A DNA stretch of 64,000 bases. Origin: Gallaecimonas sp045291545 (GTDB lineage Bacteria > Pseudomonadota > Gammaproteobacteria > Enterobacterales > Gallaecimonadaceae). Each line of letters begins with the position of its first letter. Position 1 is the first letter of the stretch. The position numbers were made by a program, and so were the translations under genes. The stretch spans positions 1,798,001 to 1,862,000 of the forward strand of contig NZ_CP149514.1 in assembly GCF_045291545.1 (NCBI RefSeq), in the 5' to 3' direction. Positions 6,986 through 15,711 of this stretch are shown here, in pieces. The notes under the pieces were generated by a model, which ran no database searches, was not told where the DNA came from, and saw nothing but the letters and a program-made list of their open reading frames with translations.

Positions 6986-9900
6986 TGCATTTTCCTCCGC
7001 AAAAGTGAGGCATACAGCAACGGGATCACGACCAGCGTCATGGCTGTCGATACCGCAATACCAAAGATCAGGCTAACGGCCAGACCGTTGAATATGGGGT
7101 CATCAAGAATAAAGAAGGCCCCCAGCATGGCCGCCACTGCCGTCAGAATAATAGGCTTGGCCCGCACCGCAGCCGAATGGATAACCGCTTCATTGAGCGG
7201 TGTCCCTTCAGCAACGGCTTCGCGTATGAAGTCCACCAGCAAGATGGAATTTCGAACGATGATCCCGGCCAAAGCAATCATGCCGATCATCGAGGTCGCC
7301 GTGAACTGCGCTCCCAGCATGGCGTGTCCCGGCAAAATACCGATCAGCGTCAGCGGGATAGGCGCCATGATCACCAGTGGTACGCCATGGCTGCCAAACT
7401 GGCCAACAACCAGCATGTAGATGAGCAGCAGCCCTACCGCATAGGCGATCCCCATGTCGCGGAAGGTTTCATAGGTGATCTGCCACTCACCGTCCCACTT
7501 CATCGAGGTTTTGTCCCAGATGTCCGGCTGCTCGGTGTAGTTCTGCGGCAGCTTGATGTGACCTGCGGCTTCAAACAGGCCATACAACGGGCTGTCGAGC
7601 TTGCCGGCCATATCCGCCGTGACATACACCACCGGGCGTAGATCCTTGTGGTAGCGCCATTGTTGAATCGGCACCGTCTTACGCTCAATGACCTCACTGA
7701 TCGGCACCGCTTTACCACTATTGCTGGTGACGGTCAGCCCTTCGAGCTGGCTCAGTTGCCCCTGCCAGTTAGGCGGCAAACGCAGTTCCACCGGCACCGG
7801 CTGCTTCTGGTTTGGCATATCAACGTAGGTAACGTTCATGCCTGCCAGTGCCGTTTGCAGCACCTGCACCACCTGCGCGGGGTTTACTCCCAACAAGGCG
7901 GCTTTTTGGTGATTGACTGCCCAGATCTCTTCGCTGTTGTCGGCCACCAGGGTGCTGTCCATATCGACAATCCCCTGGGTATTGGCCAACGCCTTGATCA
8001 CCTGCTGGGCACCCTCTACCCGCCCCTTTTCAGAAGGGCCGTAGATCTCAGCAACAATGGGCGCCAATACTGGTGGCCCTGGCGGTACTTCAACGATTTT
8101 CAGGCTACCGCCGGCCGCTTTGGCAATGGGCTGCAACAACGGCCGAATAGCTAGCGCAATGGCATGGCTGGAGCGAGCGCGGTGATGCTTGTCTTTCAGC
8201 GTGATTTGTACATCACCCATATTGGCTCCCTGGCGCAGATAGTACTGACGTACCAGACCATTAAAGCCAATGGGCGCCGCCGTGCCGGCATAGATCTCCG
8301 TTGCCACCACTTCGTCAACGCTGTCCAGCTTCTTCGCCATAGCCAGCAAGGTCGCGTTGGTTTTTTCCAGAGTGGTGCCTTCCGGCATATCCAGCACCAG
8401 CTTGATTTCGCTCTTGTTATCAAAGGGCAGCATTTTCAGCACCACCGCTTTGACCACCGCCAGCCCCATTACCAACACGATCAGGCCAATCAGACCGAAG
8501 CCCATCAGGTAACGCTTTTTACGGCTGGTCAGCAGCGGCGTCATGATCTTGCGAAAGAAATTGGTCAAACGCTCTGAACGCTTGTGCTCATGCGCCTCAT
8601 CTTTGAGCAGGTGCCGGGCCAGCCAGGGGGTTACTGTCAAGGCAATCAGCAGCGACAGCAGCATCCCCAAAGAGGCGTTGATCGGGATCGGGCTCATGTA
8701 TGGCCCCATCAGGCCGCTGACAAACGCCATCGGCAGCAAGGCCGCAATGACCGTGAAGGTGGCCAGAATAGTTGGCCCCCCGACTTCATCGACAGCCCCT
8801 GGTATAGCGGTTTTCAGCGATTTCCCCATACTGAGGTGGCGGTGGATGTTTTCCACCACGACGATGGCGTCATCGACCAAAATACCGATGGAAAATATCA
8901 GCGCAAACAAGGATACCCGGTTGAGGGTGAAGCCCCAGGCCCAGGAAGCAAACAGCGTCATCGCCAGGGTCAGTACCACGGCACTGCCGACCACTACCGC
9001 TTCACGGCGGCCAAGGGTGAACAGCACCAGTGCGACAACCGACAAGGTGGCAAAAATCAGCTTATGGATCAGCTTGTTCGCTTTGTCGTTGGCGGTTTTG
9101 CCGTAGTTGCGGGTAATTTCCACATTCAGGTTCGGCGGCAGCCACTGTTTTTTCAGGGTATCGAGACGTTGCAACACCCGATCTGCGACCACCACGGCAT
9201 TTTCGCCGGCTTTTTTGGTGATGGTCAGGGTAATGGCTGGTTTGGCCTTCTTACCCCGGTCACGGGACCAGACATAATTGCTCGGCGTGGTGGAACCTAC
9301 CTGCACCTTCGCTACCTGAGACAGGCGCACCGGCTTGCCGTTAACAACGGCAACGATGAGGTTTTTCAACGTTGAGACACTGTTGATGAACTCACCGGCC
9401 TGCACTGAAATATGGTTACCGCCTTGCAGCCGGTAGCCGGCCTGGCCACTTTGATTCTGACTTTGCAAGGCCTTGGCGACAGCGCTGAGATCCAGCCCCA
9501 CCCGCGCTAAGGCACTGCTGTCCAAGGTGACATCAATTTGTTCCGGTTCACCGCCGATAATGCCCAGATCCCGCACCCCATGCACATTTTTCAGGGGTTC
9601 AGCGAGGGTATCGGCCACTGATTTGAGATCCAGATCTGGGCTGTCCGAAGTCAGTGTCAGCCCCAGGATCGGTACATCATCAATACCACGGGCCTTAACC
9701 AGCGGCTGTGAGGTGCCGGGGTGTTTTTGCTCCCATGAAGACAGGCTGTCAAAGAGTTCAACCAGAGCCTTTTGCCGGGCTACACCCACCTTAAATTGCA
9801 CCGTCACCAAAGCCTGCCCCGGGCGCGACACGGAATAGACGTGCTTAATGCCGCTCATCCGTGAAAAATGCTGCTCCAGCGGCGTTGCCAGTTCATCTTC

Positions 9901-10098
9901 AACCTGTTTTGCCCGGGCACCGGGAAAAGCCACCATGACATCGGCCATGGTGACATCAATCTGCGGCTCTTCTTCACGGGGGGTGATAGCAGCAGCCAGG
10001 ATCCCCAGGATCAGGCCAAACAACGCCAGCAGCGGTGTCAGTTGCGATCGCTCGCCCCAGGCCGCCAGGCGGCCCGCCAGCCCCAAGCCTTTACTCAT
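6982..10098 (-). CDS. RND efflux transporter permease
   Basis: 1038 residues with the AcrB-type topology: one N-terminal membrane helix, a large periplasmic loop, six helices, a second loop and five helices, in two tandem halves. The proton-relay motif GILVDDAIVVVENIHRH in TM4 is intact. It pairs with the adaptor upstream (8-base overlap) and lacks a local outer-membrane channel gene, so it would use a TolC-type protein encoded elsewhere. Placement in a CsoR-controlled operon with a sulfurtransferase suggests export of a sulfur-related or otherwise thiol-reactive compound (inference); generic drug efflux is the alternative. Confidence 0.93.
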   Translation of the reverse strand: MSKGLGLAGRLAAWGERSQLTPLLALFGLILGILAAAITPREEEPQIDVTMADVMVAFPGARAKQVEDELATPLEQHFSRMSGIKHVYSVSRPGQALVTVQFKVGVARQKALVELFDSLSSWEQKHPGTSQPLVKARGIDDVPILGLTLTSDSPDLDLKSVADTLAEPLKNVHGVRDLGIIGGEPEQIDVTLDSSALARVGLDLSAVAKALQSQNQSGQAGYRLQGGNHISVQAGEFINSVSTLKNLIVAVVNGKPVRLSQVAKVQVGSTTPSNYVWSRDRGKKAKPAITLTITKKAGENAVVVADRVLQRLDTLKKQWLPPNLNVEITRNYGKTANDKANKLIHKLIFATLSVVALVLFTLGRREAVVVGSAVVLTLAMTLFASWAWGFTLNRVSLFALIFSIGILVDDAIVVVENIHRHLSMGKSLKTAIPGAVDEVGGPTILATFTVIAALLPMAFVSGLMGPYMSPIPINASLGMLLSLLIALTVTPWLARHLLKDEAHEHKRSERLTNFFRKIMTPLLTSRKKRYLMGFGLIGLIVLVMGLAVVKAVVLKMLPFDNKSEIKLVLDMPEGTTLEKTNATLLAMAKKLDSVDEVVATEIYAGTAAPIGFNGLVRQYYLRQGANMGDVQITLKDKHHRARSSHAIALAIRPLLQPIAKAAGGSLKIVEVPPGPPVLAPIVAEIYGPSEKGRVEGAQQVIKALANTQGIVDMDSTLVADNSEEIWAVNHQKAALLGVNPAQVVQVLQTALAGMNVTYVDMPNQKQPVPVELRLPPNWQGQLSQLEGLTVTSNSGKAVPISEVIERKTVPIQQWRYHKDLRPVVYVTADMAGKLDSPLYGLFEAAGHIKLPQNYTEQPDIWDKTSMKWDGEWQITYETFRDMGIAYAVGLLLIYMLVVGQFGSHGVPLVIMAPIPLTLIGILPGHAMLGAQFTATSMIGMIALAGIIVRNSILLVDFIREAVAEGTPLNEAVIHSAAVRAKPIILTAVAAMLGAFFILDDPIFNGLAVSLIFGIAVSTAMTLVVIPLLYASLLRRKMQ

Positions 10099-11023
10099 AG
10101 GTGATCACCTCGCCGGCATTGAGGCCACTGACCACTTCGACATTGCCGTTTTCACTCATACCCAGGCGAATAGCGCGCCACTGGCCATTTTGCATGCGCA
10201 CCATGGTCAGCTCGCCCTGATGCCGTACTGCCGCTTTCGGGATCACTAACCCTTGATGCTCACCGGTTTGCACGGTCACGGTTTGCCATTGGCCGGGGAT
10301 GAGACCACTGTCTTTCGGCAGATTCAGGCGCAACCGGACGGTACCGGTTTGAGAGTCGGCGGTGGGGAATAACAAGAACTTGGTGGGTACAATATTACCA
10401 ACCCGGGCCCAGTGAAATTCATTGGCGCCTTTGGCCAGTACCGCAGGCAAGTCAACGTGCAGACGCAGCGCCGTTGGATCAAAGCCGCTCATCAGCGGTG
10501 TACCCGGTTGCACCATCTCGCCAGGTTCAACCAACCGCTGGCTGACTAAGCCAGAGTACGGCGCTTTGACGGCAGTGTAAGACAGCTGCTCTTGTGCTGA
10601 CTTTGCCGCCGCAACAGCCGCCCGCAATTGCGCCTTGGCATTGTCCAGGCTGGCTTTGGCCCGGTCGCGCTCAGCCACCGGCAACAACTTGCGTTCAACC
10701 AGGCTTTTCACCCGGTCCCACTCCTGCTGGGCCGACAACAGCGACGCCCGCGCTGCCGCTTCCTGGGCTTGAGCCCGAGCCAGGGCCTGGTGCTGCTCAA
10801 CGGAGGTAATAGTGACAATGGTGGCGCCGGCAGGCACTTGATCACCCACATCCACCAGCACTTTTTCCACCCGGCCGGAAACCTGTGCCGATACGGTGGC
10901 ACTGTTGGTGGATTCCACCAGCCCCTGCAACTGAATGCGTTCGGCTAGCTGTGCCGGTTCAACGGTGTACTCCGCTGCCATAGCCGGCACAGCCAGTGCC
11001 AGCGTCAACCAAAGTCCCTTCAT
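10091..11023 (-). CDS. RND efflux periplasmic adaptor (membrane fusion protein)
   Basis: 310 residues, short for the family. Cleavable signal peptide (AVPAMA, residue 16), barrel-sandwich/lipoyl half near LQGLVESTNSATVSAQVSGRV, an alpha-hairpin (about 75-150, ARAQAQEAAARASLLSAQQE and RDRAKASLDNAKAQLRAAV), second lipoyl half (YTAVKAPYSGLVSQRLVEPG), then beta-barrel. AAGGGGG precedes the ATG. The stop codon overlaps the pump start. It links the inner-membrane pump to an outer-membrane channel. Confidence 0.9.
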   Translation of the reverse strand: MKGLWLTLALAVPAMAAEYTVEPAQLAERIQLQGLVESTNSATVSAQVSGRVEKVLVDVGDQVPAGATIVTITSVEQHQALARAQAQEAAARASLLSAQQEWDRVKSLVERKLLPVAERDRAKASLDNAKAQLRAAVAAAKSAQEQLSYTAVKAPYSGLVSQRLVEPGEMVQPGTPLMSGFDPTALRLHVDLPAVLAKGANEFHWARVGNIVPTKFLLFPTADSQTGTVRLRLNLPKDSGLIPGQWQTVTVQTGEHQGLVIPKAAVRHQGELTMVRMQNGQWRAIRLGMSENGNVEVVSGLNAGEVITYE

Positions 11024-11032
11024 TACGCCCCC

Positions 11033-11236
11033 TTAAAACGCACTACCCGGCTTGATGCCGAGCTTTTTGAGAATGGTGGCCAATGGGCAAAAGCCGGTGA
11101 ACGACGCTTGTAGCAGGTTCAACCCGACAAAAGCCGTCAGCCACAGCCAGTTCACGCTGTGATAATGCGCCAGCAACAAGCTGAGCAGCACCACGGTTCC
11201 AGCAAAACGCATAACCAGTTTGTCGACGTTCATCAT
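11033..11236 (-). CDS. DUF2892 small inner-membrane protein (YgaP C-terminal-like)
   Basis: 67 residues with two membrane helices (about 9-25 and 29-45) and the family signature GFCPLATILKKLGI. DUF2892 domains are often fused to or found beside rhodanese sulfurtransferases, as in YgaP. Here the gene directly abuts the TIGR01244 gene, whose stop codon touches its start. Two adjacent ATGs exist (11236 and 11233); GGAGAG spacing favours the second slightly. Confidence 0.82.
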   Translation of the reverse strand: MMNVDKLVMRFAGTVVLLSLLLAHYHSVNWLWLTAFVGLNLLQASFTGFCPLATILKKLGIKPGSAF

Positions 11237-11668
11237 TTACTCTCCACACAAGCATTGACGAAGAGGGCCTTCCAGGCGGGTTAACCCGCTGTCACGGCCC
11301 AGGCTCAGGGCCGCTTCCAACTCAGCGCCCTCACAGTGATAAGCTACCGCCGCCAGCATCGCCCCCACCCGGTTGGAGGTGCCGCAATGCAGCAATACCG
11401 GCTGTTCGGCTTTATCCAGCAAGGCTTTAAAGGCCCGGCAGGTATCAGGAGTAAAGTCATCCGCACCGGCAATCGGGAAATGAAAGTACTGCATTCCCAG
11501 AGCCTTCACGACGGCTTCTTCATCGAAGCTCAGCTCCTTGCTGGTGGCCAGGTTGATCACGGTTTTCACCCCTTTTTGCTGACTTTCAGCCAGTGCCGCC
11601 TCGGTCGGCATACCGGCGCAGAACAGGCCTTCTTTCGGGGTAAAGCAGGGTTCGATTGGCAATGACAT
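11237..11668 (-). CDS. TIGR01244 family sulfurtransferase / Blh-type DSP phosphatase-like protein
   Basis: 143 residues of dual-specificity-phosphatase fold with a short P-loop HCGTSNRVG (His94, Cys95, Arg100), the C-x4-R spacing typical of Blh/TIGR01244 proteins rather than C-x5-R of classic phosphatases. The N-terminus (CFTPKEGLFCAGMPTEAAL) is also typical. In several bacteria such domains belong to hydrogen sulfide or persulfide detoxification operons (established context for Blh and CstR regulons). It is the first gene of the operon; AGGAGG lies 5 bases before ATG and two CsoR-type palindromes lie immediately upstream. Confidence 0.87.
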   Translation of the reverse strand: MSLPIEPCFTPKEGLFCAGMPTEAALAESQQKGVKTVINLATSKELSFDEEAVVKALGMQYFHFPIAGADDFTPDTCRAFKALLDKAEQPVLLHCGTSNRVGAMLAAVAYHCEGAELEAALSLGRDSGLTRLEGPLRQCLCGE

Positions 11669-11682
11669 ACATTCCTCCTTTT

Positions 11683-11698
11683 ATACCCCTTAGGGTAT
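11683..11698. promoter_or_regulatory. CsoR-type operator, proximal palindrome
   Basis: ATACCCCTTAGGGTAT is a 16-base inverted repeat with one imperfect central position, centred about 22 bases upstream of the sulfurtransferase ATG (minus strand). It matches the TACCCC-N-GGGTA layout of CsoR/CstR-family operators. Its downstream edge adjoins the ribosome-binding site. Confidence 0.75.
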
Positions 11699-11721
11699 AG
11701 CCATATTGACAAAAAATCAAC

Positions 11722-11737
11722 ATACCCCCAAGGGTAT
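11722..11737. promoter_or_regulatory. CsoR-type operator, distal palindrome
   Basis: ATACCCCCAAGGGTAT, a second copy of the same inverted repeat, centred 39 bases from the first (close to four helical turns). A TTGATT hexamer on the minus strand lies between them and could be the -35 element, so repressor bound at both sites would bracket the promoter. Confidence 0.75.
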
Positions 11738-11772
11738 CAAAACTCTATCTGTTAACACCACTGGCCAAATAC

Positions 11773-14253
11773 TTATTCGCTGCGAATTAATCGCAGCGGT
11801 GTTTTACCAAGCAGCGGCCATAAGCGTAGCAATGCCGGTACGGCAACGCCGGCAGCACCGCCAAATAAAGCAAATAACGCCAAAGACCAATGCAGGTTTA
11901 CCGGCAAATTCAATACCCGGGTTTGCAACAGGTACAGTGATACCTGACTGGCCAATGCTGCCATTAACCCCGCCAGGGCGCCCAACAGCAAATATTCCAG
12001 CCCCAAAGAACGCCACAGAACCCGGTTGCTGGCGCCCAGGGTTCGCAGCACGCCCAGATCCCGGCGCCGTTCATCAAGGCTGGCCTGTACTGCCGCTAAC
12101 AACACCAGCAGCGCCGCTGCCACCACAAGCAGCCAGACAAGCTGCAGTGCCAGTGCCACCTGCCCTATCAGCTGGCGGATCTGGCTGATAATGTTGTCCA
12201 CATCAATCAGGGTAATGGTCGGGTGCGCCTTCAGTAGCGGCGTCAATGCGGCTCGCTGGCTGGTTGGCATGTAAAAGCTGGCAATGTAGCTGGCTGGAAA
12301 ATCAGCCAGCACCGCTGGGCTGAAGATCATGAAAAAGTTCGGCTGCATGGATTGCCAGTCGACGTCACGCAGGTTGGTCACCGGTGCCGAAAACTGTTGA
12401 GCGCCAAGCCGAAAGTGCAATACATCCCCCAACTTTATGCCAAGGCGCTGCGCCACTCCCGACTCCACGGACACCGCCGGCCCTGCATTCGCTGACCACC
12501 ACTGGCCGGCCACAATACGGTTGGCCGCCGGCAGTTGCTGGCGCCAGGTCAGGTTCAACTCGCGATCAACACCAACACGGCCGCCTCTGGCGTTGCTGCT
12601 GTTAGCACTAGCCAGTTGCTCGTCATTGATGGCGGTCAGGCGCGCCCGCACCACCGGGTAAAGATCGCTGGCATGACTGCCATGCTGGGCCAGAAAACGC
12701 CTGACCGCCGGCACTTCCTGCGGAGCGATATTGACGACAAAATAATTAGGCGCATCTGCCGGTAAACTGCGCTGCCAGTCCGCCAGCAAGTCATGCTTGA
12801 TAAGCTGAATGAGGATCATCAGCATCAGTGCCAGAGTAAAACTACCCAGCTGCACCAAACTGGCTCCACGGCGGCGCTGCAAAGCCGCCACAGCCAAACG
12901 CCAGACACCGCCTAAGCGGCGGCTTTTACCCAGTAAATACAGCAGTACCGTGCTGACCGATACCACTGTTACCACTGCCACACCAACACCACTGGCGATC
13001 GCCAGGGTTAAGCGCCAGTCCCGGGTAAATAGCGCAATAGCGGAAAAAATAGCCAGCGCGGCCAGCAAGTAGTGCCAGCGCCCCTGGATACCGACGCCAC
13101 TGTCATCACGCCAAACCCGAATAGGAGGCACCTTCAGCAATCGCCATAATGGCCAGGCAGCAAAGGCCAGGGTGCAGGTGCCCCCAACGGCAAAGCCCAG
13201 CCAGAGCGGCAGCCAGGTGGCTGGCGGTAGGTCGGCCGGCAGCAGTTGCCCATATTGCGCCAAAAGGAGCTTCACCAGCCCAAGCCCCACCGCCATACCC
13301 AGGCCGGTTCCAGCCAGCAAAACCAGCCCCAACTGCCCGGCAAATAGCCACACTACCTGCCCTCGCCTGGCCCCCAGCGCCTTTAATAGCGCCACGGTAT
13401 CAAGGTGAGCATCACAAAAGCGTCGCGCCGCTACGCCAATCGCCAACGCAGCCAGCAACACCCCCAACAGGCTTGATAGCAGCAAAAAACGCTCGGCCCG
13501 GTTCAATGCCACAGAGATAGGTGACTGCGAGCGGCGAATATCAAGAAAACGAGCACTGCTGGGCAGCTGTGGTGTCAAGGCCGCTTCCAACTGACTGAGG
13601 GCCTTTGGGGGGCCACTCAACAGCCAGCGCCAGCTGACGCGCGAACCAGGCTGGATCACCCGGGTTGCTGCTAAATCAGCATAATTCATCAGTACCGGTG
13701 GCGCCGCGGCAAAGACATTCAGGCCAACATCGGGCGCCTCAATCAGCAGCTGGCTGACCGTCAGGGTTGCATACCCCACCTCCACAGACTGACCAACATG
13801 GATCCCCATCGCCTGAGCCAACCGCCGGGACACCCACACCTGCCCTGCTGCCGGGCCTGTGGTTACAGTGCGTACCGGCGCATTCAGGGCATCGCTGATT
13901 TTCACCTGCCCTCGCAATGGATATTGCCCATCCACGGCATAGATGGCGGCCAGTTGCATTTTCTGGCCCTCGACCAGCATGGTACTAAAGCGGGCTTGCT
14001 GGCTATGTTTGAGGCCACTGTTGCTGATAGCTGCAGTCAGCTTGGCCGATAACGGCTGGCTGTAACGCAGCACCAGATCGGCGGCCAGAAAGCTGGCGCC
14101 TTTACGGGCAAAGGCCTGGTTCAGTACCTCCGAAAAACGGGCCAGCGAGACAACCGAACTGACCGCCAGGACGATGGCCAGCAGCATGATCATCACATCG
14201 GTACGTTTGAGCTCGCGCCAGAAAAAGCGTCGGATCAATTCAGGTCGGATCAT
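11773..14253 (-). CDS. ABC transporter permease, YbbP/FtsX family
   Basis: About 826 residues with two FtsX-like blocks: an N-terminal helix followed by a large periplasmic MacB_PCD region, three helices, a second pair of segments, a further extracytoplasmic domain and a C-terminal helix triplet (VALALQLVWLLVVAAALLVL and onward). E. coli YbbP has this long form. ATG at 14253 has GGAGG 6 bases upstream and overlaps the ATPase gene by 14 bases, so the pair is translationally coupled. The substrate is unknown. Confidence 0.88.
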   Translation of the reverse strand: MIRPELIRRFFWRELKRTDVMIMLLAIVLAVSSVVSLARFSEVLNQAFARKGASFLAADLVLRYSQPLSAKLTAAISNSGLKHSQQARFSTMLVEGQKMQLAAIYAVDGQYPLRGQVKISDALNAPVRTVTTGPAAGQVWVSRRLAQAMGIHVGQSVEVGYATLTVSQLLIEAPDVGLNVFAAAPPVLMNYADLAATRVIQPGSRVSWRWLLSGPPKALSQLEAALTPQLPSSARFLDIRRSQSPISVALNRAERFLLLSSLLGVLLAALAIGVAARRFCDAHLDTVALLKALGARRGQVVWLFAGQLGLVLLAGTGLGMAVGLGLVKLLLAQYGQLLPADLPPATWLPLWLGFAVGGTCTLAFAAWPLWRLLKVPPIRVWRDDSGVGIQGRWHYLLAALAIFSAIALFTRDWRLTLAIASGVGVAVVTVVSVSTVLLYLLGKSRRLGGVWRLAVAALQRRRGASLVQLGSFTLALMLMILIQLIKHDLLADWQRSLPADAPNYFVVNIAPQEVPAVRRFLAQHGSHASDLYPVVRARLTAINDEQLASANSSNARGGRVGVDRELNLTWRQQLPAANRIVAGQWWSANAGPAVSVESGVAQRLGIKLGDVLHFRLGAQQFSAPVTNLRDVDWQSMQPNFFMIFSPAVLADFPASYIASFYMPTSQRAALTPLLKAHPTITLIDVDNIISQIRQLIGQVALALQLVWLLVVAAALLVLLAAVQASLDERRRDLGVLRTLGASNRVLWRSLGLEYLLLGALAGLMAALASQVSLYLLQTRVLNLPVNLHWSLALFALFGGAAGVAVPALLRLWPLLGKTPLRLIRSE

Positions 14254-14929
14254 GCCAGGCCTCCAAACAGCCATCGCTAAGCGATAAGACCTGCTGACAA
14301 CGCTGTGCCAGATTAGCGTCGTGGGTGACTAACAGCAGCGTGGTGCCGTGGTCACGATTCATGGCAAACAGTAAATCAGCAACCTGCTGCCCGGTGCGGG
14401 TATCGAGGTTGCCGGTCGGCTCATCGGCAAACAGCAATGCTGGGCGGGTAATAAAAGCCCGGGCCAAGGCGACCCGCTGCTGCTCACCTCCGGATAACTG
14501 CCCGGGGAAATGATCCATACGCTCGCCAAGGCCCACCTGTTGCAGTAATACTTCAGCCCGTTCGCGGGCATCGCGAGCCCCTTGCAGCTCGGCCGGGATC
14601 ATGACGTTTTCCACGGCCGTCAGGCTGTCTATCAGCAAAAACTGCTGAAATACAAAACCCAGCTGTTCAGCCCGCAGCGCTGAACGTTGATCTTCATTGA
14701 GAGTGGATAACGCCTGCCCGGCCAGCTCAACGTCACCGCTACTGGCTATGTCCAGGCCAGCCAACAACCCCAGTAACGTCGATTTACCAGAGCCGGAGGT
14801 CCCCATGATGGCCAGGGTCTGGCCCGCCGTGACAGCCAAATTGACATCCCTGAGAATGGTTAATGGGCCACCACTGGCAGTGTTAACCGTTTTATTCAGT
14901 TGCCGGGCGGCAATTATCCATTCGCTCAT
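14240..14929 (-). CDS. ABC transporter ATP-binding protein, YbbA/LolD-type
   Basis: 229 residues with Walker A GTSGSGKST (residues 43-51), signature LSGGEQQRVALARAF, Walker B LLFADEPTGNLD and a switch His in LLLVTHD. It belongs to the MacB/LolD/YbbA subfamily that drives FtsX-like permeases mechanically. In E. coli the ybbA-ybbP pair is divergent from and adjacent to tesA; here the pyroglutamate operon sits between them. Confidence 0.92.
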   Translation of the reverse strand: MSEWIIAARQLNKTVNTASGGPLTILRDVNLAVTAGQTLAIMGTSGSGKSTLLGLLAGLDIASSGDVELAGQALSTLNEDQRSALRAEQLGFVFQQFLLIDSLTAVENVMIPAELQGARDARERAEVLLQQVGLGERMDHFPGQLSGGEQQRVALARAFITRPALLFADEPTGNLDTRTGQQVADLLFAMNRDHGTTLLLVTHDANLAQRCQQVLSLSDGCLEAWHDPT

Positions 14930-14942
14930 GACAGCCTCAAGT

Positions 14943-14985
14943 TATCAAAGTGTTATTTTGACTTTGACCATAACCGGCTTTGATA
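14943..14985. promoter_or_regulatory. Spaced inverted repeat between ybbA-like and pxpB genes
   Basis: TATCAAAG (14943-14950) and CTTTGATA (14978-14985) form a perfect inverted repeat with a third CTTTGA half-site at 14962. The gap holds divergent promoters, so this may be an operator; the protein is unknown. Confidence 0.35.
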
Positions 14986-15078
14986 CTCAAACCAAGCAGG
15001 TAGCGGTTGGTCGCTTCGATGGTGCAATTTTCTGCACTTGGCGATAGGTTATGGCCTTACCCCACAAAAGGAAGCTGT

Positions 15079-15711
15079 ATGAGCCTGAACTGGGCCCCTC
15101 TTGGTGACAATGCACTGGTCCTGAGCCTTAGGCCGCCGTTTGATCACATTCATCAGCGGCAACTGATCTGGCTCGCTCAACAATTAACCTCTGACCAGGC
15201 CATTGCCGAAACGGTACCAGGCATGGGTAACCTAACGCTTGTGCTGCATAGCCCAAGGGCCGATATGAGTGCACTGGCCGAACAGGCCATACAAAGCTGG
15301 CAAAAACGTCCCAAGACACTGCCCACAGGCACCCTGCATCGCATTGGCGTACGCTATGACGGGCCGGATTTGCGCTATGTCGCCGATTACTGCGGTCTCA
15401 GTGAAGAAGAAGTCATCGCCCGCCACATAGCGCCGATTTACGATGTTGCCTTTGTCGGTTTCATGCCCGGCTTTGCCTACCTGACCGGCATGGATAAGCG
15501 CTTGGCGGTTCCCCGCCGGGCCTCGCCACGGATCCGTGTACAAGCCGGCGCTGTTGGCATTGCCGGTGCACAAACCGGTATTTACCCACGCCCCAGCCCC
15601 GGTGGCTGGCAAGTGATCGGCTACACCACCAGTGCACTGTTTGACCCTCAGCAACAACCTCCAGCATTACTGCAACCGGGCGATCAACTGCAGTTTGAGG
15701 TGTTGTCATGA
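15079..15711 (+). CDS. pxpB: 5-oxoprolinase subunit PxpB (KipI-like)
   Basis: About 210 residues. PxpA, PxpB and PxpC together hydrolyse 5-oxoproline to glutamate with ATP. PxpB hallmarks are seen: GDNALVL near the N-terminus, PGMGNLTLVL, and the C-terminal half with FMPGFAYLTGMD and PRASPRIRVQAGAVGIAG. ATG at 15079 has AAGGAAG upstream; the frame is open to 15007. The stop overlaps pxpC in an ATGA. First gene of a six-gene operon. Confidence 0.93.
   Translation: MSLNWAPLGDNALVLSLRPPFDHIHQRQLIWLAQQLTSDQAIAETVPGMGNLTLVLHSPRADMSALAEQAIQSWQKRPKTLPTGTLHRIGVRYDGPDLRYVADYCGLSEEEVIARHIAPIYDVAFVGFMPGFAYLTGMDKRLAVPRRASPRIRVQAGAVGIAGAQTGIYPRPSPGGWQVIGYTTSALFDPQQQPPALLQPGDQLQFEVLS

Noticed and set aside
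8584..9375. 263-codon open frame opposite the first RND pump
   Set aside because: It lies antisense inside a clear pump gene and is a low-complexity shadow. The same applies to the long antisense frames opposite ligA, smc and the KAS III gene.
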